Part shown: in pieces, positions 45,839-55,079 of the stretch
How the letters are laid out: each line of letters opens with the position of its first letter
Numbering within the stretch: position 1 is the stretch's first letter
NCBI RefSeq assembly: GCF_019236475.1
Contig: NZ_JAFAIX010000010.1
Span: 124,001 to 188,000 of the forward strand
Length of the DNA stretch: 64,000 nucleotides
Direction: 5' to 3'
Origin: Chitinophaga sp.
GTDB lineage: Bacteria; Bacteroidota; Bacteroidia; Chitinophagales; Chitinophagaceae
Translations under genes and position numbers: made by a program
The notes under the pieces: model-generated
What the model saw: only the letters and a program-made list of their open reading frames with translations
The model's database searches: none
Told to the model about the DNA's origin: nothing

Positions 45839-47065
45839 ATGACCGTTATTGAAGTGATGTTGTTTGTTGTGCCGGCTTTCTGGGTATTGTATAACCTGAA
45901 GTTCTGCCTAGCGGCAACGATCGCTGGAAAGAAGAAAAGCAATACGCCTTATCCGGAGGCGTCTCGCCGGTTTGTGATTCTTGTGCCTGCTTACAAGGAA
46001 GATGGAATTATTCTGTCTACCGTACAGGCACATGAGGCATTGCATTACCCAAGAGAACTGTATGATATCGTAGTGATTGCAGATTCATTGCAACCTGCTA
46101 CCATACAGACTTTACAGGCAACCAGCGCAATTATTGTAACAGTGCAGTTTGAGAAAAGCACCAAGGCCAAAGCCCTGAATGCAGCCATGAATCAGTTGGA
46201 AAAGCAATATGATGGTGCTGTAATCAGTGATGCGGATAATCTCCTGGACCCCGACTTCCTCCTGAAAATGAACCAGGCTTTCGGCGAGGGACATGAAGTG
46301 ATCCAAGCCCGCAGGGTAGCGAAGAATATTGATACGCCATTTGCCATACTGGATACTGCCAATGAAATTATCTCCAATCATATCTATAGGAGGGGGAGTA
46401 ATGCCATGGGCCTTTCCTCCTCTGTCATAGGATCGGGGATGGTCTTCAATTACCGGCTCATCAAGGAAATATTTTCCCGGATTGATGGAACCGGAGAAGA
46501 TAAGATACTACAGATGATGATTGCGGAGCATAAAATTTTTACTGAACTGGGATTACCGGTTCAGTCAATTTTTTATATGGAAGATGCGCTGGTTTTCGAT
46601 GAAAAGATCGATAACCCCGCCGCTTTCGCACGTCAGCGAAAACGCTGGCTGGCAGCGCAATACAGCTATCTGTGGGAATATCGTAAGAATGGCTGGGAGG
46701 CCTTGAAGAAAGGGAATTTCGATTACCTGAATTTATTTCTTTGTCATAACCTAATGCCACCCCGGATGCTGTTATTGGCATACCTGACGTTGGTTCCAGT
46801 TATCTACCTCATTTTTGGCGCCTACCTGTTTATCCCTTACTGGTACTGGTTGATTCTTTGGGGGCTCAATGCCATCAGCCTGTTGTTGCCCATTCCGCGG
46901 CAATTCTTCCACCGCTACTTTGTGCAGGCGATCATCAGCCTGCCAAGGGCTATCGGTATCATGGTGGGTTTGCTCTTCCGATTGAAAGGCGCCGGTACTG
47001 CGTTTATCCATACTAGTCATCATAAAACCGCTGTAAATAATCCACTGGTTGATGCAGAAAGATAA
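45839..47065 (+). CDS. Glycosyltransferase family 2, processive type
   Basis: A 408-residue protein. The ATG at 45839 is two bases after the sugar transferase stop; an in-frame ATG further upstream would overlap that gene. One N-terminal helix (VMLFVVPAFWVLYNLKFC), then GT2 motifs FVILVPAYKEDG, ISDADNLLDPDF (DxD), TGEDKILQMMI and QRKRWLAAQ (the QxxRW motif of inverting polymerising GT2 enzymes), then C-terminal helices. The presence of all four motifs suggests a beta-chain polymerase or a beta-linked addition. It overlaps the next gene by 14 nt. Confidence 0.9.
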   Translation: MTVIEVMLFVVPAFWVLYNLKFCLAATIAGKKKSNTPYPEASRRFVILVPAYKEDGIILSTVQAHEALHYPRELYDIVVIADSLQPATIQTLQATSAIIVTVQFEKSTKAKALNAAMNQLEKQYDGAVISDADNLLDPDFLLKMNQAFGEGHEVIQARRVAKNIDTPFAILDTANEIISNHIYRRGSNAMGLSSSVIGSGMVFNYRLIKEIFSRIDGTGEDKILQMMIAEHKIFTELGLPVQSIFYMEDALVFDEKIDNPAAFARQRKRWLAAQYSYLWEYRKNGWEALKKGNFDYLNLFLCHNLMPPRMLLLAYLTLVPVIYLIFGAYLFIPYWYWLILWGLNAISLLLPIPRQFFHRYFVQAIISLPRAIGIMVGLLFRLKGAGTAFIHTSHHKTAVNNPLVDAER

Positions 47066-47945
47066 GTACATACCGCTTGTTTCTATAGTAACGGTCAACT
47101 ACAATAATGCGGCCGTTACGGCTGCGTTATTGGCGTCTGTGGCCCGTAATGATTATGAGCGAGTAGAGATGATAGTGGTAGACAACGCTTCGTCGGAAAA
47201 TCCCACTGCCCAGTATGCGAAAGATTATCCCTGGGTTAAAGTGATCCGCAGTGAAACCAATCTGGGATTTGCTGGTGGAAATAATCTGGGTATGAAGGCC
47301 GCCACCGGCGACTACCTCTTCCTGGTAAACAATGATACAGAGTTTACGCCTGGCCTGATCCCCGCACTGCTGGAGGTTTTCCAGGCATGCCCGGATGCAG
47401 GTATCGTCAGCCCTAAATTTCATTTTTTCTACGAACCCGGGGTGATTGAATATGCAGGCTATAATAAAGTGGATGTACTAACAGGCCGCAATTCCATGAT
47501 TGGAAGAGGACAACGAGATGATGGTCAGTATACCGAACTATCAAATACCTGGTATGCACATGGGGGCGCGATGATGATAAAAAGAAGTGTATTGGAAGAA
47601 GTGGGACTGATGCCGGATATGTATTTTCTCTATTACGAGGAACTGGATTGGTGCGAACAATTCCGTAAAAAAGGCTACCAGATGTACTTTCAGCCTGCCG
47701 CCCTGATCTACCATAAGGAATCTATGTCTACTGGTCGCAATAGCCCTTTAAAGACGTACTACCTTACCCGTAACCGGATTTTATTTATGAGACGCAATGT
47801 GAAATGGCACCAGTTGATGCTGTTTGCAGGCTACTTCACTTGTATCACAATACCGAAGAATACCCTCAGTTTCTTGTTCCGTAGGGAATCTGAGCATCTG
47901 AAAGCATTTTGGAAAGGTGTTTCCTGGCACTTGAAATGGCAGTAA
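47052..47945 (+). CDS. Glycosyltransferase family 2 (rhamnosyltransferase WbbL-like)
   Basis: A 297-residue cytosolic enzyme from the ATG at 47052, which overlaps the previous gene by 14 nt. GT2 features: VSIVTVNYNNAA, VDNASSEN, 'LGFAGGNNLGM' and LVNNDTEF, then HGGAMMIKRSVLEEVG. This pattern is shared by WbbL-type rhamnosyl and related dTDP-sugar transferases. Donor and acceptor are unknown. It is followed by a GT4 gene 11 nt downstream. Confidence 0.9.
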   Translation: MQKDKYIPLVSIVTVNYNNAAVTAALLASVARNDYERVEMIVVDNASSENPTAQYAKDYPWVKVIRSETNLGFAGGNNLGMKAATGDYLFLVNNDTEFTPGLIPALLEVFQACPDAGIVSPKFHFFYEPGVIEYAGYNKVDVLTGRNSMIGRGQRDDGQYTELSNTWYAHGGAMMIKRSVLEEVGLMPDMYFLYYEELDWCEQFRKKGYQMYFQPAALIYHKESMSTGRNSPLKTYYLTRNRILFMRRNVKWHQLMLFAGYFTCITIPKNTLSFLFRRESEHLKAFWKGVSWHLKWQ

Positions 47946-47956
47946 ACACTGATTTA

Positions 47957-49117
47957 ATGATAAATAGGTACAGTATGTACGCAAACAAAAAAATAAAAGT
48001 ATTACAGACCATCCATCAAGGTAAAGTGGGAGGAGGGGAAAGGCATATCTTGGACCTGGTGAATCACCTGGACCGTAGCCGTTTCGAACCTACCGTGCTC
48101 TCTTTTACAGAAGGCCCCATGGTGGATACCCTGAAAAGAATGCGTATACCCGTTGAGGTGATCCATTCTGAAAAAGCTTTTGATTTTCGTGTATGGGGTA
48201 AGGTGAGGAGATTCCTAGAAGAAGAACAGGTGGATATTATCCATGTACATGGCACCCGCGCCAATACGAATATCCTGCCCATTTCATGGAAGCTGCAGCT
48301 CCCTGTTATCTATACAGTACATGGCTGGTCCTTTCATCATGGACTATCATTGCCTATTCACAAAGCCAGACAACTGGCGGAAAAATGGATTACCAGCAGG
48401 ACCGCACTGAATATCGCTGTCTCTGAGTCTAACCGTCAAACAGGTATTGATTCTTTTGGGAAATTCCGTTCGGTAGTCATCCGTAATGGGGTCAACTTGG
48501 AACGCTTTAACCCCGCTGCTGCCAGCGATCACCTGCGTGCGCAATATGGTTTTGCTGCCGATGATATCGTGGTAGGTTTCATTGCCCGCATGACGGAACA
48601 AAAAGACCCATTGGGCCTGATTCGCGCCTTCGCTATGGCAGTGCAACAACAACCCCGCCTGAAACTCCTCATGGTGGGCGATGGCTCCTTGAAAGCAGAG
48701 GCCATCAAACTCGTTCAGCAACTAGGCATCACAGCTAATGTAGTGCTAGACAGCTTCCGCAGTGATATTCCTGATGTACTCCAAGCCATTGATATTTATT
48801 GCCTGCCTTCTCTCTGGGAAGGTTATCCTATTGGCGTTTTGGAAGCTATGGCGATGGGAAAAACGGTGATCGCTACAGACGTAGATGGCACCCGCGAAGC
48901 GCTGGAAAATGAAGTGAGCGGCCTCCTCATCCCTCCAGCAGATAAAACTGCTTTGTGCGAATCCCTCCGTAGAGTGGCTGCTGATAAAGGTTTCAGAGAT
49001 AAACTATCATTCGCTGCTTTGCAACAAGCGAGAATAGAACATAGCATTACTGCTATGACAGCAAAAATTGAAGATATCTACAACAATATTTTTGTGCAAC
49101 AGGAAATGGTGAAATAA
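47957..49117 (+). CDS. Glycosyltransferase family 4
   Basis: A 386-residue GT-B enzyme. The N-terminal motif GKVGGGERHILDLVNHL is the GT4 'GG.e' loop; the C-terminal half has GFIARMTEQKDPLGLIRAF and the EX7E motif in SLWEGYPIGVLEAMAMGK. Possible starts are Met codons at 47936, 47957 and 47975; 47957 is taken because it lies just past the upstream stop, while 47975 has a slightly better A/G-rich upstream stretch. It retains a sugar from a nucleotide donor with retention of configuration. It ends 5 nt before the converging GT14 gene. Confidence 0.88.
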   Translation: MINRYSMYANKKIKVLQTIHQGKVGGGERHILDLVNHLDRSRFEPTVLSFTEGPMVDTLKRMRIPVEVIHSEKAFDFRVWGKVRRFLEEEQVDIIHVHGTRANTNILPISWKLQLPVIYTVHGWSFHHGLSLPIHKARQLAEKWITSRTALNIAVSESNRQTGIDSFGKFRSVVIRNGVNLERFNPAAASDHLRAQYGFAADDIVVGFIARMTEQKDPLGLIRAFAMAVQQQPRLKLLMVGDGSLKAEAIKLVQQLGITANVVLDSFRSDIPDVLQAIDIYCLPSLWEGYPIGVLEAMAMGKTVIATDVDGTREALENEVSGLLIPPADKTALCESLRRVAADKGFRDKLSFAALQQARIEHSITAMTAKIEDIYNNIFVQQEMVK

Positions 49118-49121
49118 CCCA

Positions 49122-49979
49122 CTACGATTGCCCTGCTAGGGTAATCCGTTGATCCACCTGTTGCAATATGTCCGGCGACTGTGTAATATCAAATTTCCTG
49201 GCGAAGAATTTTCCCGACGCTATCATGTTAGGAACATCAGCAGGCGTCAGTGTTTTAGGCGAAGGCTTCTTGGCCGACCAGTCGATATACCGCAAGTTAT
49301 CCCGTACTACTTTCGACTTCCATTCTGCCGCATTCATGATTATGGTCTGAAAAATAAATTCATCCCCACCCCAGGTGTATTTATAATAGTTCAGGAAATT
49401 AGGATGTGCCTGTACGAAATCCAGGCAATAACGAGCGCACTCTTCGCTGAGGCTCCACCATGCAGAACCGCCCCAGTGCTTATATCCCAACGGTAACTTA
49501 CGCACCGGCATCAGTCGGTTGACCCATCGGGCCATAAAATATTTTCCCCTGAAGTGAAAATCTTCAAAGTGGTACTGATCCAGTTTAGAAATGGTATCCT
49601 GTACTTCTTGTTCTGGCATGATATCCAGGAACTCTTTTCCCTGATGGATCGTGAAGAATTCAATGATTTCTGAGATAGGTCGCAGGGGATAATCCATGCC
49701 GCTGAGCAAGCATATATTCACATATTTACGCCTGCTGCCAAGCGCCACTTCCATACCATTCAGCGTAGCCCGAACAATACTGAAACCAGCCCAATTTACT
49801 TTTACCCTAGCAGGTACAAAGTAAACCTGGCTAAGCTGTGTACAGGCTTGATAATCCAGGATATCCGCTTTGGCGTCCAGGTGTACATAACAATCCACCG
49901 CGGGATGCGATAGTCGCTGTAGCAACTGTAATAATTGATCTGGGTTTTTGTGGGCGAGGATAATAAATGCAAGTCGCAT
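49122..49979 (-). CDS. GT14 family glycosyltransferase (core-2/I-branching type)
   Basis: A 285-residue protein with the beta-1,6-N-acetylglucosaminyltransferase-like pattern: YVHLDAKAD, LSGMDYPLRP, 'GSAWWSLSEECARYCL' and 'GGDEFIFQTIIMN'. The bacterial GT14 group transfers GlcNAc, xylose or similar sugars from UDP donors. It likely adds a branch to the polymer. It ends against the GT4 gene and starts 8 nt from the end of the Wzx-like gene, with which it is probably co-transcribed. Confidence 0.85.
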   Translation of the reverse strand: MRLAFIILAHKNPDQLLQLLQRLSHPAVDCYVHLDAKADILDYQACTQLSQVYFVPARVKVNWAGFSIVRATLNGMEVALGSRRKYVNICLLSGMDYPLRPISEIIEFFTIHQGKEFLDIMPEQEVQDTISKLDQYHFEDFHFRGKYFMARWVNRLMPVRKLPLGYKHWGGSAWWSLSEECARYCLDFVQAHPNFLNYYKYTWGGDEFIFQTIIMNAAEWKSKVVRDNLRYIDWSAKKPSPKTLTPADVPNMIASGKFFARKFDITQSPDILQQVDQRITLAGQS

Positions 49980-49987
49980 GACACTAT

Positions 49988-51361
49988 TTATTTTTTAACC
50001 AGTTGTATTTTTGTAGGTAATTTCTCCAACATCAAACTACACTCTGCCCAGCCAAGTTTCAGTATATCCTTTACCGTTATATCCAGGTATTTTTTCAGGC
50101 GGATATACCCGAAAATAATACCGATAACCAGGTTAAGGAAAGAGGCTGCGGCTACGGCCCTCAGATCCATAAAAAGCCATATAAACAGGAGGTCGCCAAC
50201 TATATTGATACTCACTTTCAGCAGGTTCTTTTGAAAGTTTACCTGCGGTTTATTAATCATATCCAAGGTTACGCCAATGAAACGATCCATTGGGTAGAGG
50301 ATAGCAGAAAAGAGGAATATCAGTACGATAGGGGTGGCGCCCAGGTAATTCTTCTTTGCCAGTATGATAATGAGCGGTTGTACAAAGATGATCAACCCGA
50401 TAATAAAAGGCAATATCATAAAAGTAATGGCACCGGTGTACCTGCAAAAAGTACGGGCTACCGCCGGCATATCGTTCCTATTTGCAGCCGCAGATAAAGT
50501 AGGCTGGGCAGTAGCAGCAAAGCTGCGCAAGATAATTTCTATGACCTCCATGAACTTTTGCGGGATGCTGTAAATAGCCACTGCATTCGGATTGATCAGG
50601 GTGCGTATGAAGAAATTATCAGAATAAGGAATGAAACTAGACGCCACCATACTGCCTACTATCAGTCTCCCATATACGAAAAGCGCCTTTACATCCGCCA
50701 TCTTCCTAAAGAACAGGCTTCGGATGGATGTCCAACCCAATATCATACTATATACACTGGTAACCAGTAGTGCTGCGGCATAGGCGTATAGAATTGTTTT
50801 GAGAGACATCTGTCCGCCGAAATGCAGTATCACCAACACTGCCAAGAAGCTGCTGTTTTGTAAAAGGCGTAACTGCACGATGCGGTCAAACTGATGCTTG
50901 GCCTGTAATAACCAACTGGCGAAGTTGAAAGGCAAACTCAATACCAACAGTAAGCCTAGGTGCATACCAAAGAAATGCCAGGTGGGATTGAAATATCGCC
51001 ACATGGTAACCAATACCAAAAAATTGATGATCAGGAATCCTGCTGTAAGTAATAGCGCAATATACCAGGCCGCGCCACATACCCGTTGCGCCGTTTCCTC
51101 CTCGGTACCGGCATAGAATTTTATCAAACCAGACTGCAATAATCCAGTCCTGATTTGTTCCAAAATATTAAAGGTGGCAATGAATAATACCCATTCCCCG
51201 AATTCACTCTCGGGCAAGGTTCTTACCAACAGCGCAAATGAAAGTACATTAAAGAAGGCAGAAATGACATTCCCCAACAAGGATTGAAAATGATGATTCC
51301 TGACAACAGTCAACAGCCTGAAACCCATACTAATTTTTATGTTACAGACCTGCACAGACAT
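49988..51361 (-). CDS. Wzx-like lipid-linked oligosaccharide flippase
   Basis: A 457-residue membrane protein with about 12 helices. 'FALLVRTLPESEFGEWVLFIATFNI' near residue 40 and 'IYSIPQKFMEVIEIILRSFAATAQPTLS' further on are typical of the MATE/MVF (polysaccharide biosynthesis protein, Wzx) family. It would carry undecaprenyl-linked repeat units across the inner membrane for polymerisation by the Wzy-like protein at 29095. The first Met of the native protein might be at 51328 instead. It is divergent from the second esterase. Confidence 0.88.
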   Translation of the reverse strand: MSVQVCNIKISMGFRLLTVVRNHHFQSLLGNVISAFFNVLSFALLVRTLPESEFGEWVLFIATFNILEQIRTGLLQSGLIKFYAGTEEETAQRVCGAAWYIALLLTAGFLIINFLVLVTMWRYFNPTWHFFGMHLGLLLVLSLPFNFASWLLQAKHQFDRIVQLRLLQNSSFLAVLVILHFGGQMSLKTILYAYAAALLVTSVYSMILGWTSIRSLFFRKMADVKALFVYGRLIVGSMVASSFIPYSDNFFIRTLINPNAVAIYSIPQKFMEVIEIILRSFAATAQPTLSAAANRNDMPAVARTFCRYTGAITFMILPFIIGLIIFVQPLIIILAKKNYLGATPIVLIFLFSAILYPMDRFIGVTLDMINKPQVNFQKNLLKVSINIVGDLLFIWLFMDLRAVAAASFLNLVIGIIFGYIRLKKYLDITVKDILKLGWAECSLMLEKLPTKIQLVKK

Positions 51362-51680
51362 ACCTATGGCTATGTCACAGATCCGGGATAATCAATATAA
51401 CTGTGGCTTTTTTGAACAGGATATAGTTGGAGTTGCCCACAAGATACAATTTTTTTCAAAAAATAGATGAATTTTAAAACTAATAAAATATTAATGTAAT
51501 ATATTGGTTGTGTAATAGTTGGATATATTAAAAAAATATGCTTTATTAATTTTGGGTATATATATGAAAAAAAACCACTATTTGTTTGAGAAATTATACT
51601 TTCTTTGCTGCGTATAATTGTTAGTTATACCGACGAATAAAACCATTAACATATCTGGGAAAACTTTACCAATCTTTATC
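51362..51680. promoter_or_regulatory. Divergent AT-rich region between Wzx-like and esterase genes
   Basis: About 320 bp, very rich in A/T, with direct TTTG copies at 51581-51588. No exact paired TTTG/TAnnTTTG promoter is found; ATACTTTCTTTG near 51597 is a partial match. No gene or RNA seen. The frame from 51618 is open but starts with TTG and lacks a signal peptide until the ATG at 51681. Confidence 0.35.
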
Positions 51681-53663
51681 ATGAACGACCTCAATTATTT
51701 CAATAAGAGATTGAAAATTGTGATTGCCGTTGGAATGTGGTTTTGGATGATGCTTGCAACCCCTACAGCATCGGCGCAGCAGGGCAAGTTAACTGCAAGG
51801 GTGACCGGCCTTTGGAATCCGGCTGGACTATTGGAATCCTTACCACAGGATTATGCTACCTCCAATAAGAAGTATCCGTTATTACTATTCTTCCATGGCA
51901 TTGGAGAGGAGGGCAACGGTACAACTGATATTTGGCGGGTGATTGCCAACGGGCCTCCTAAACTCATTAACCAAGGGATCTTTCCGGCTACCTTCACGGT
52001 CAATGGCAATACCTATTCCTTCATTGTGATATGTCCTCAACTAAAAGGCCCGCCTCCCAATATCAGGGCGCTCGATTCGCTCATTAATTACTGCTATCAA
52101 AACTATCGAGTAGATACTAATCGCGTGTACTTCACTGGGTTAAGTAGAGGAGGAGGAGAAGTTTGGGATTATTGCAGTGCGGCGAATTATTGCGCTAACC
52201 GTGCAGCCGCGCTGGTGCCGGTTTGCGGGGCCTATGATCCTGGCCCATTGCGCACGCCAATGCCCTATGCGCCTATTACCATTGCATCCAACAATCTACC
52301 TGTTTGGGCGCTCCATAACTCCGGTGATCCAACCGTTCCTGTGCAGGCTTCCAAAAACTGGTTTGATTTAATCAATGCCTACGTCCCTAAATGCGATCCC
52401 CAGATGAAACTGACCATATTCAATGCGTATGGTCACGATGCCTGGAGTAAAGCTTATGACCCTAATTACCGGGAAAATGGCATGAACGTGTACGAATGGA
52501 TGTTGCAATACAGCACCGATAAACGCAATGGCCCAGTAACCAATCAACCGCCAGTAGCCAATGCAGGTAACAATATCACGATCACCCTCCCCGCCACTGC
52601 CCAACTAGACGGCTCCGCCTCCACTGATCCAGACGGCACGATCAGCTCCTATAAATGGACCCAACTATCTGGTCCCAACACTGCTGGTATCAGTAGTCCT
52701 AACACTGCAAAAACTGCGTTGACCAACTTGGTCAAAGGCGTATATACGTTCCAGTTAACCGTCACGGATAACGGAGGACTCACCGCCACCGCCAATGTAC
52801 AGGTAACCGTACAAGACGTAGTGGCCAATCAACCGCCAGTAGCCAATGCAGGTAACAATATCACGATTACCCTCCCCGCCACTGCCCAACTAGACGGCTC
52901 CGGCTCCACTGATCCAGACGGCACGATCAGCTCCTATAAATGGACCCAACTATCCGGCCCCAATACGGCCAGCATAAGTAGTCCCAACACTGCAAAAACT
53001 GCGTTGACCAACTTGGTTAAAGGCGTATATACGTTCCAGTTAACCGTCACGGATAACGGGGGACTCACCGCCACCGCCAATGTACAGGTGACGGTGCAGG
53101 AGGCGCCCGTTAAGAAACCACCGGTTGCGGTGATCAGCGCGCCAGATACAATCGTGCTGCCTGTCAATAAAGTAAACCTGAATGCATCTGGCAGTACAGA
53201 TCCCGATGGTACCATCGTTTCGTGGAACTGGACCCAAGTTTCCGGCCCCGGTGTATTCCTGGAAAATGGAGGAACGGCTGTCGCGACAGCCATCAATATG
53301 CCTTCCGGCGTCTATATTTTTAAATTAAATATCACAGATAACGACGGCCTCTCCGCCACCGCTTCCAAAAAAGTAGTGGTCGTAGACCCCAACGATCATA
53401 TCCCGGACGATGGTATCGCAGTAAAATATTACCCAAATCCAACCCGAGGTAAACTACGACTGGAAGTACGAAAAGCAGATGTTCATAACCTACGTGTAAC
53501 CATCTACGATATAAGAGGCCTGGCGGAGTCTAAGTATACTTATCCGCTGAACGGCAATACTTACATCGATTTGGACCTGAGTAGTCTGGCCAATGGAATC
53601 CATATGGTGGAAATCCGTGGCGAAAGTAATTTCAGATGGACCGGCAGAGTGATGAAGTTCTGA
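51681..53663 (+). CDS. T9SS-secreted esterase with PKD repeats
   Basis: A 660-residue protein starting at the ATG that begins a signal peptide (MNDLNYFNKRLKIVIAVGMW..ASAQQ). Residues ~65-285 are an alpha/beta-hydrolase esterase of the PHB-depolymerase/carboxylesterase type: FFHGIGEEGNG, nucleophile GLSRGGGE (Ser near 154), HNSGDPTVPV (Asp) and NAYGHDAWSK (His). Three PKD/Ig-like domains follow, the first two (about 287-381 and 382-476) nearly identical and the third (477-570) divergent. A T9SS sorting domain closes it (KYYPNPTRGKLRLEVRK ... SLANGIHMVEIRG). The esterase domain is homologous to that of the giant protein at 33971. Likely a surface esterase acting on an acylated glycan. Confidence 0.9.
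   Translation: MNDLNYFNKRLKIVIAVGMWFWMMLATPTASAQQGKLTARVTGLWNPAGLLESLPQDYATSNKKYPLLLFFHGIGEEGNGTTDIWRVIANGPPKLINQGIFPATFTVNGNTYSFIVICPQLKGPPPNIRALDSLINYCYQNYRVDTNRVYFTGLSRGGGEVWDYCSAANYCANRAAALVPVCGAYDPGPLRTPMPYAPITIASNNLPVWALHNSGDPTVPVQASKNWFDLINAYVPKCDPQMKLTIFNAYGHDAWSKAYDPNYRENGMNVYEWMLQYSTDKRNGPVTNQPPVANAGNNITITLPATAQLDGSASTDPDGTISSYKWTQLSGPNTAGISSPNTAKTALTNLVKGVYTFQLTVTDNGGLTATANVQVTVQDVVANQPPVANAGNNITITLPATAQLDGSGSTDPDGTISSYKWTQLSGPNTASISSPNTAKTALTNLVKGVYTFQLTVTDNGGLTATANVQVTVQEAPVKKPPVAVISAPDTIVLPVNKVNLNASGSTDPDGTIVSWNWTQVSGPGVFLENGGTAVATAINMPSGVYIFKLNITDNDGLSATASKKVVVVDPNDHIPDDGIAVKYYPNPTRGKLRLEVRKADVHNLRVTIYDIRGLAESKYTYPLNGNTYIDLDLSSLANGIHMVEIRGESNFRWTGRVMKF
52541..53110 (+). repeat. 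Direct tandem repeat of 285 bp (PKD domain duplication)
   Basis: caatcaaccgccagtagcca begins at 52541 and again at 52826, exactly 285 bp (95 residues) later, and the two units stay near-identical in DNA for most of their length. Both lie in the esterase reading frame. High DNA identity points to a recent duplication. Confidence 0.9.
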
Positions 53664-53679
53664 CAGCCATCTGTTAGTA

Positions 53680-53714
53680 GCAACCCCCGCGCGTTTTTAC
53701 TGCATGCGGGTTTT
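53680..53714. terminator. Possible terminator between convergent genes
   Basis: cccgc (53684-53689 region) and gcggg separated by about 15 nt, with gggttttttg following. The short stem and overlap with the end of the GT gene make it a weak call. Confidence 0.35.
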
Positions 53715-54911
53715 TTGTCGCTCGAAATTTTCAATAGCTGCATAAATGCCAGCCACGGAATTTTCCCAAGTATGGGATAATGCGAAATTCCGCCTGCTGA
53801 GGGCCAAAGCCGCATCATCATCCGCCAGCGCTTTTTCCGCTGCCTGGATATATTCCTCTACACCCGTTCCCAGGTATACGAAATCCTGAAACAATTCCAT
53901 GGTAGGCGTAGCAGTAGCCAACACTGGTTTCCCCATGGCCAGGTATTCATCCACCTTTAAAGGATAATTCCCGACAGTCATATCATTCACCAACTGCGGA
54001 TTCATACAGATATCAAAAAACTGGATATATGCTGGCAGTTCCTGCATGGCCTTGCGTCCACAGAAATGGACATTGGGCAACCGATGTAAGGCCGACTGCC
54101 GGAAGTCTTCATCTTCAGGACCTACCAACACGAAATCCCATTGCGTTTTTCGTGTAGCCATGGCAGTAATGAGGGAGATGTCGAGCCGTAGGATCGTCAG
54201 TGCGCCCACATAGCCAATAATAGGGCGGTTGCCACTGGGCATGTCCGCTGGCCGGACATAATTTTGCATTGGATCAAAAAGGGACAACTCACATCCCTGA
54301 CCAATATAATAACTGTTAGGGTTATACGATTTCAGGCGATCGGTCAGATATTTGGAATTGGCTACGCCGATGTCTGCCTTGGCGATGTGCAAAGGTTCCA
54401 TGGTTTGTCCGTGCTTTTTCCAGTAATCCACTGCCAGGAGGTAATCCCGACTATAATAAATGTATACTTCTGGTTGCAGGAGTTCCTTCAAATGGAAGCC
54501 GCGAAAAATATCGTTGTCGTTGAAAAGGATAATATTCCGGAACCCAAGCTGCCGGATGGCCTTGCGAATGGCTTTTGCAAAACGTCTGTTATTCAGATGG
54601 TTGAATACACGAAATAGTGGAGTAGAGGGCATCCAGTTGACAGATTCCATCACGGAGAGTGGAAAATAGTTCCACATATTCGGATTGATTTGCACGAGGG
54701 CATCGTTCCCTTTTTTCAGCAAGTCTTTATGGTGCAGGATGTTATGATCCTGGCGCTCTGTCAGGATGGTTTTGCGGTCTAGCGGTGCGTTGATATACAA
54801 TACCCGGTTGTGTTTGGAGAATTCCAGGGCGATATTCTTGCAATTACTTCCTATTGGGGTGTACCACGGCTGCAGGCCAATAATGACAATATCCCGGTTT
54901 TGAACAGGCAT
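53697..54911 (-). CDS. Glycosyltransferase (GT4/GT1-like)
   Basis: A 404-residue protein. The ATG at 54911 is chosen (MPVQNRDIVIIGLQPWYTPIG) because the upstream ATG adds 26 residues not typical of the fold. The GT-B domain shows 'GYVGALTILRLDISLI', VHFCGRKAMQELPAY, 'FDICMNPQLVNDMTVGNYPLKVDEYLAMGKPVLATAT' with the acidic donor-site motif 'KVDEYLAMG', instead of a classical EX7E. Similar proteins take part in surface polysaccharide synthesis. It ends the EPS locus as I draw it. Confidence 0.83.
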   Translation of the reverse strand: MPVQNRDIVIIGLQPWYTPIGSNCKNIALEFSKHNRVLYINAPLDRKTILTERQDHNILHHKDLLKKGNDALVQINPNMWNYFPLSVMESVNWMPSTPLFRVFNHLNNRRFAKAIRKAIRQLGFRNIILFNDNDIFRGFHLKELLQPEVYIYYSRDYLLAVDYWKKHGQTMEPLHIAKADIGVANSKYLTDRLKSYNPNSYYIGQGCELSLFDPMQNYVRPADMPSGNRPIIGYVGALTILRLDISLITAMATRKTQWDFVLVGPEDEDFRQSALHRLPNVHFCGRKAMQELPAYIQFFDICMNPQLVNDMTVGNYPLKVDEYLAMGKPVLATATPTMELFQDFVYLGTGVEEYIQAAEKALADDDAALALSRRNFALSHTWENSVAGIYAAIENFERQKTRMQ

Positions 54912-55079
54912 AAGGGCTGTAGTTAAATGATAAATACAGGTTTGTTCCCAGGATGGATGGATAAAATCAGCGGAATGTAAAGTAAACAAATTTCCCCGAG
55001 AGTTGGCTGTCTCCCGGAAAATTCCACCTAAACCTCTTTGTAAGAAAAGTGTTAACTTATATATAGTTCAATCAATTTT

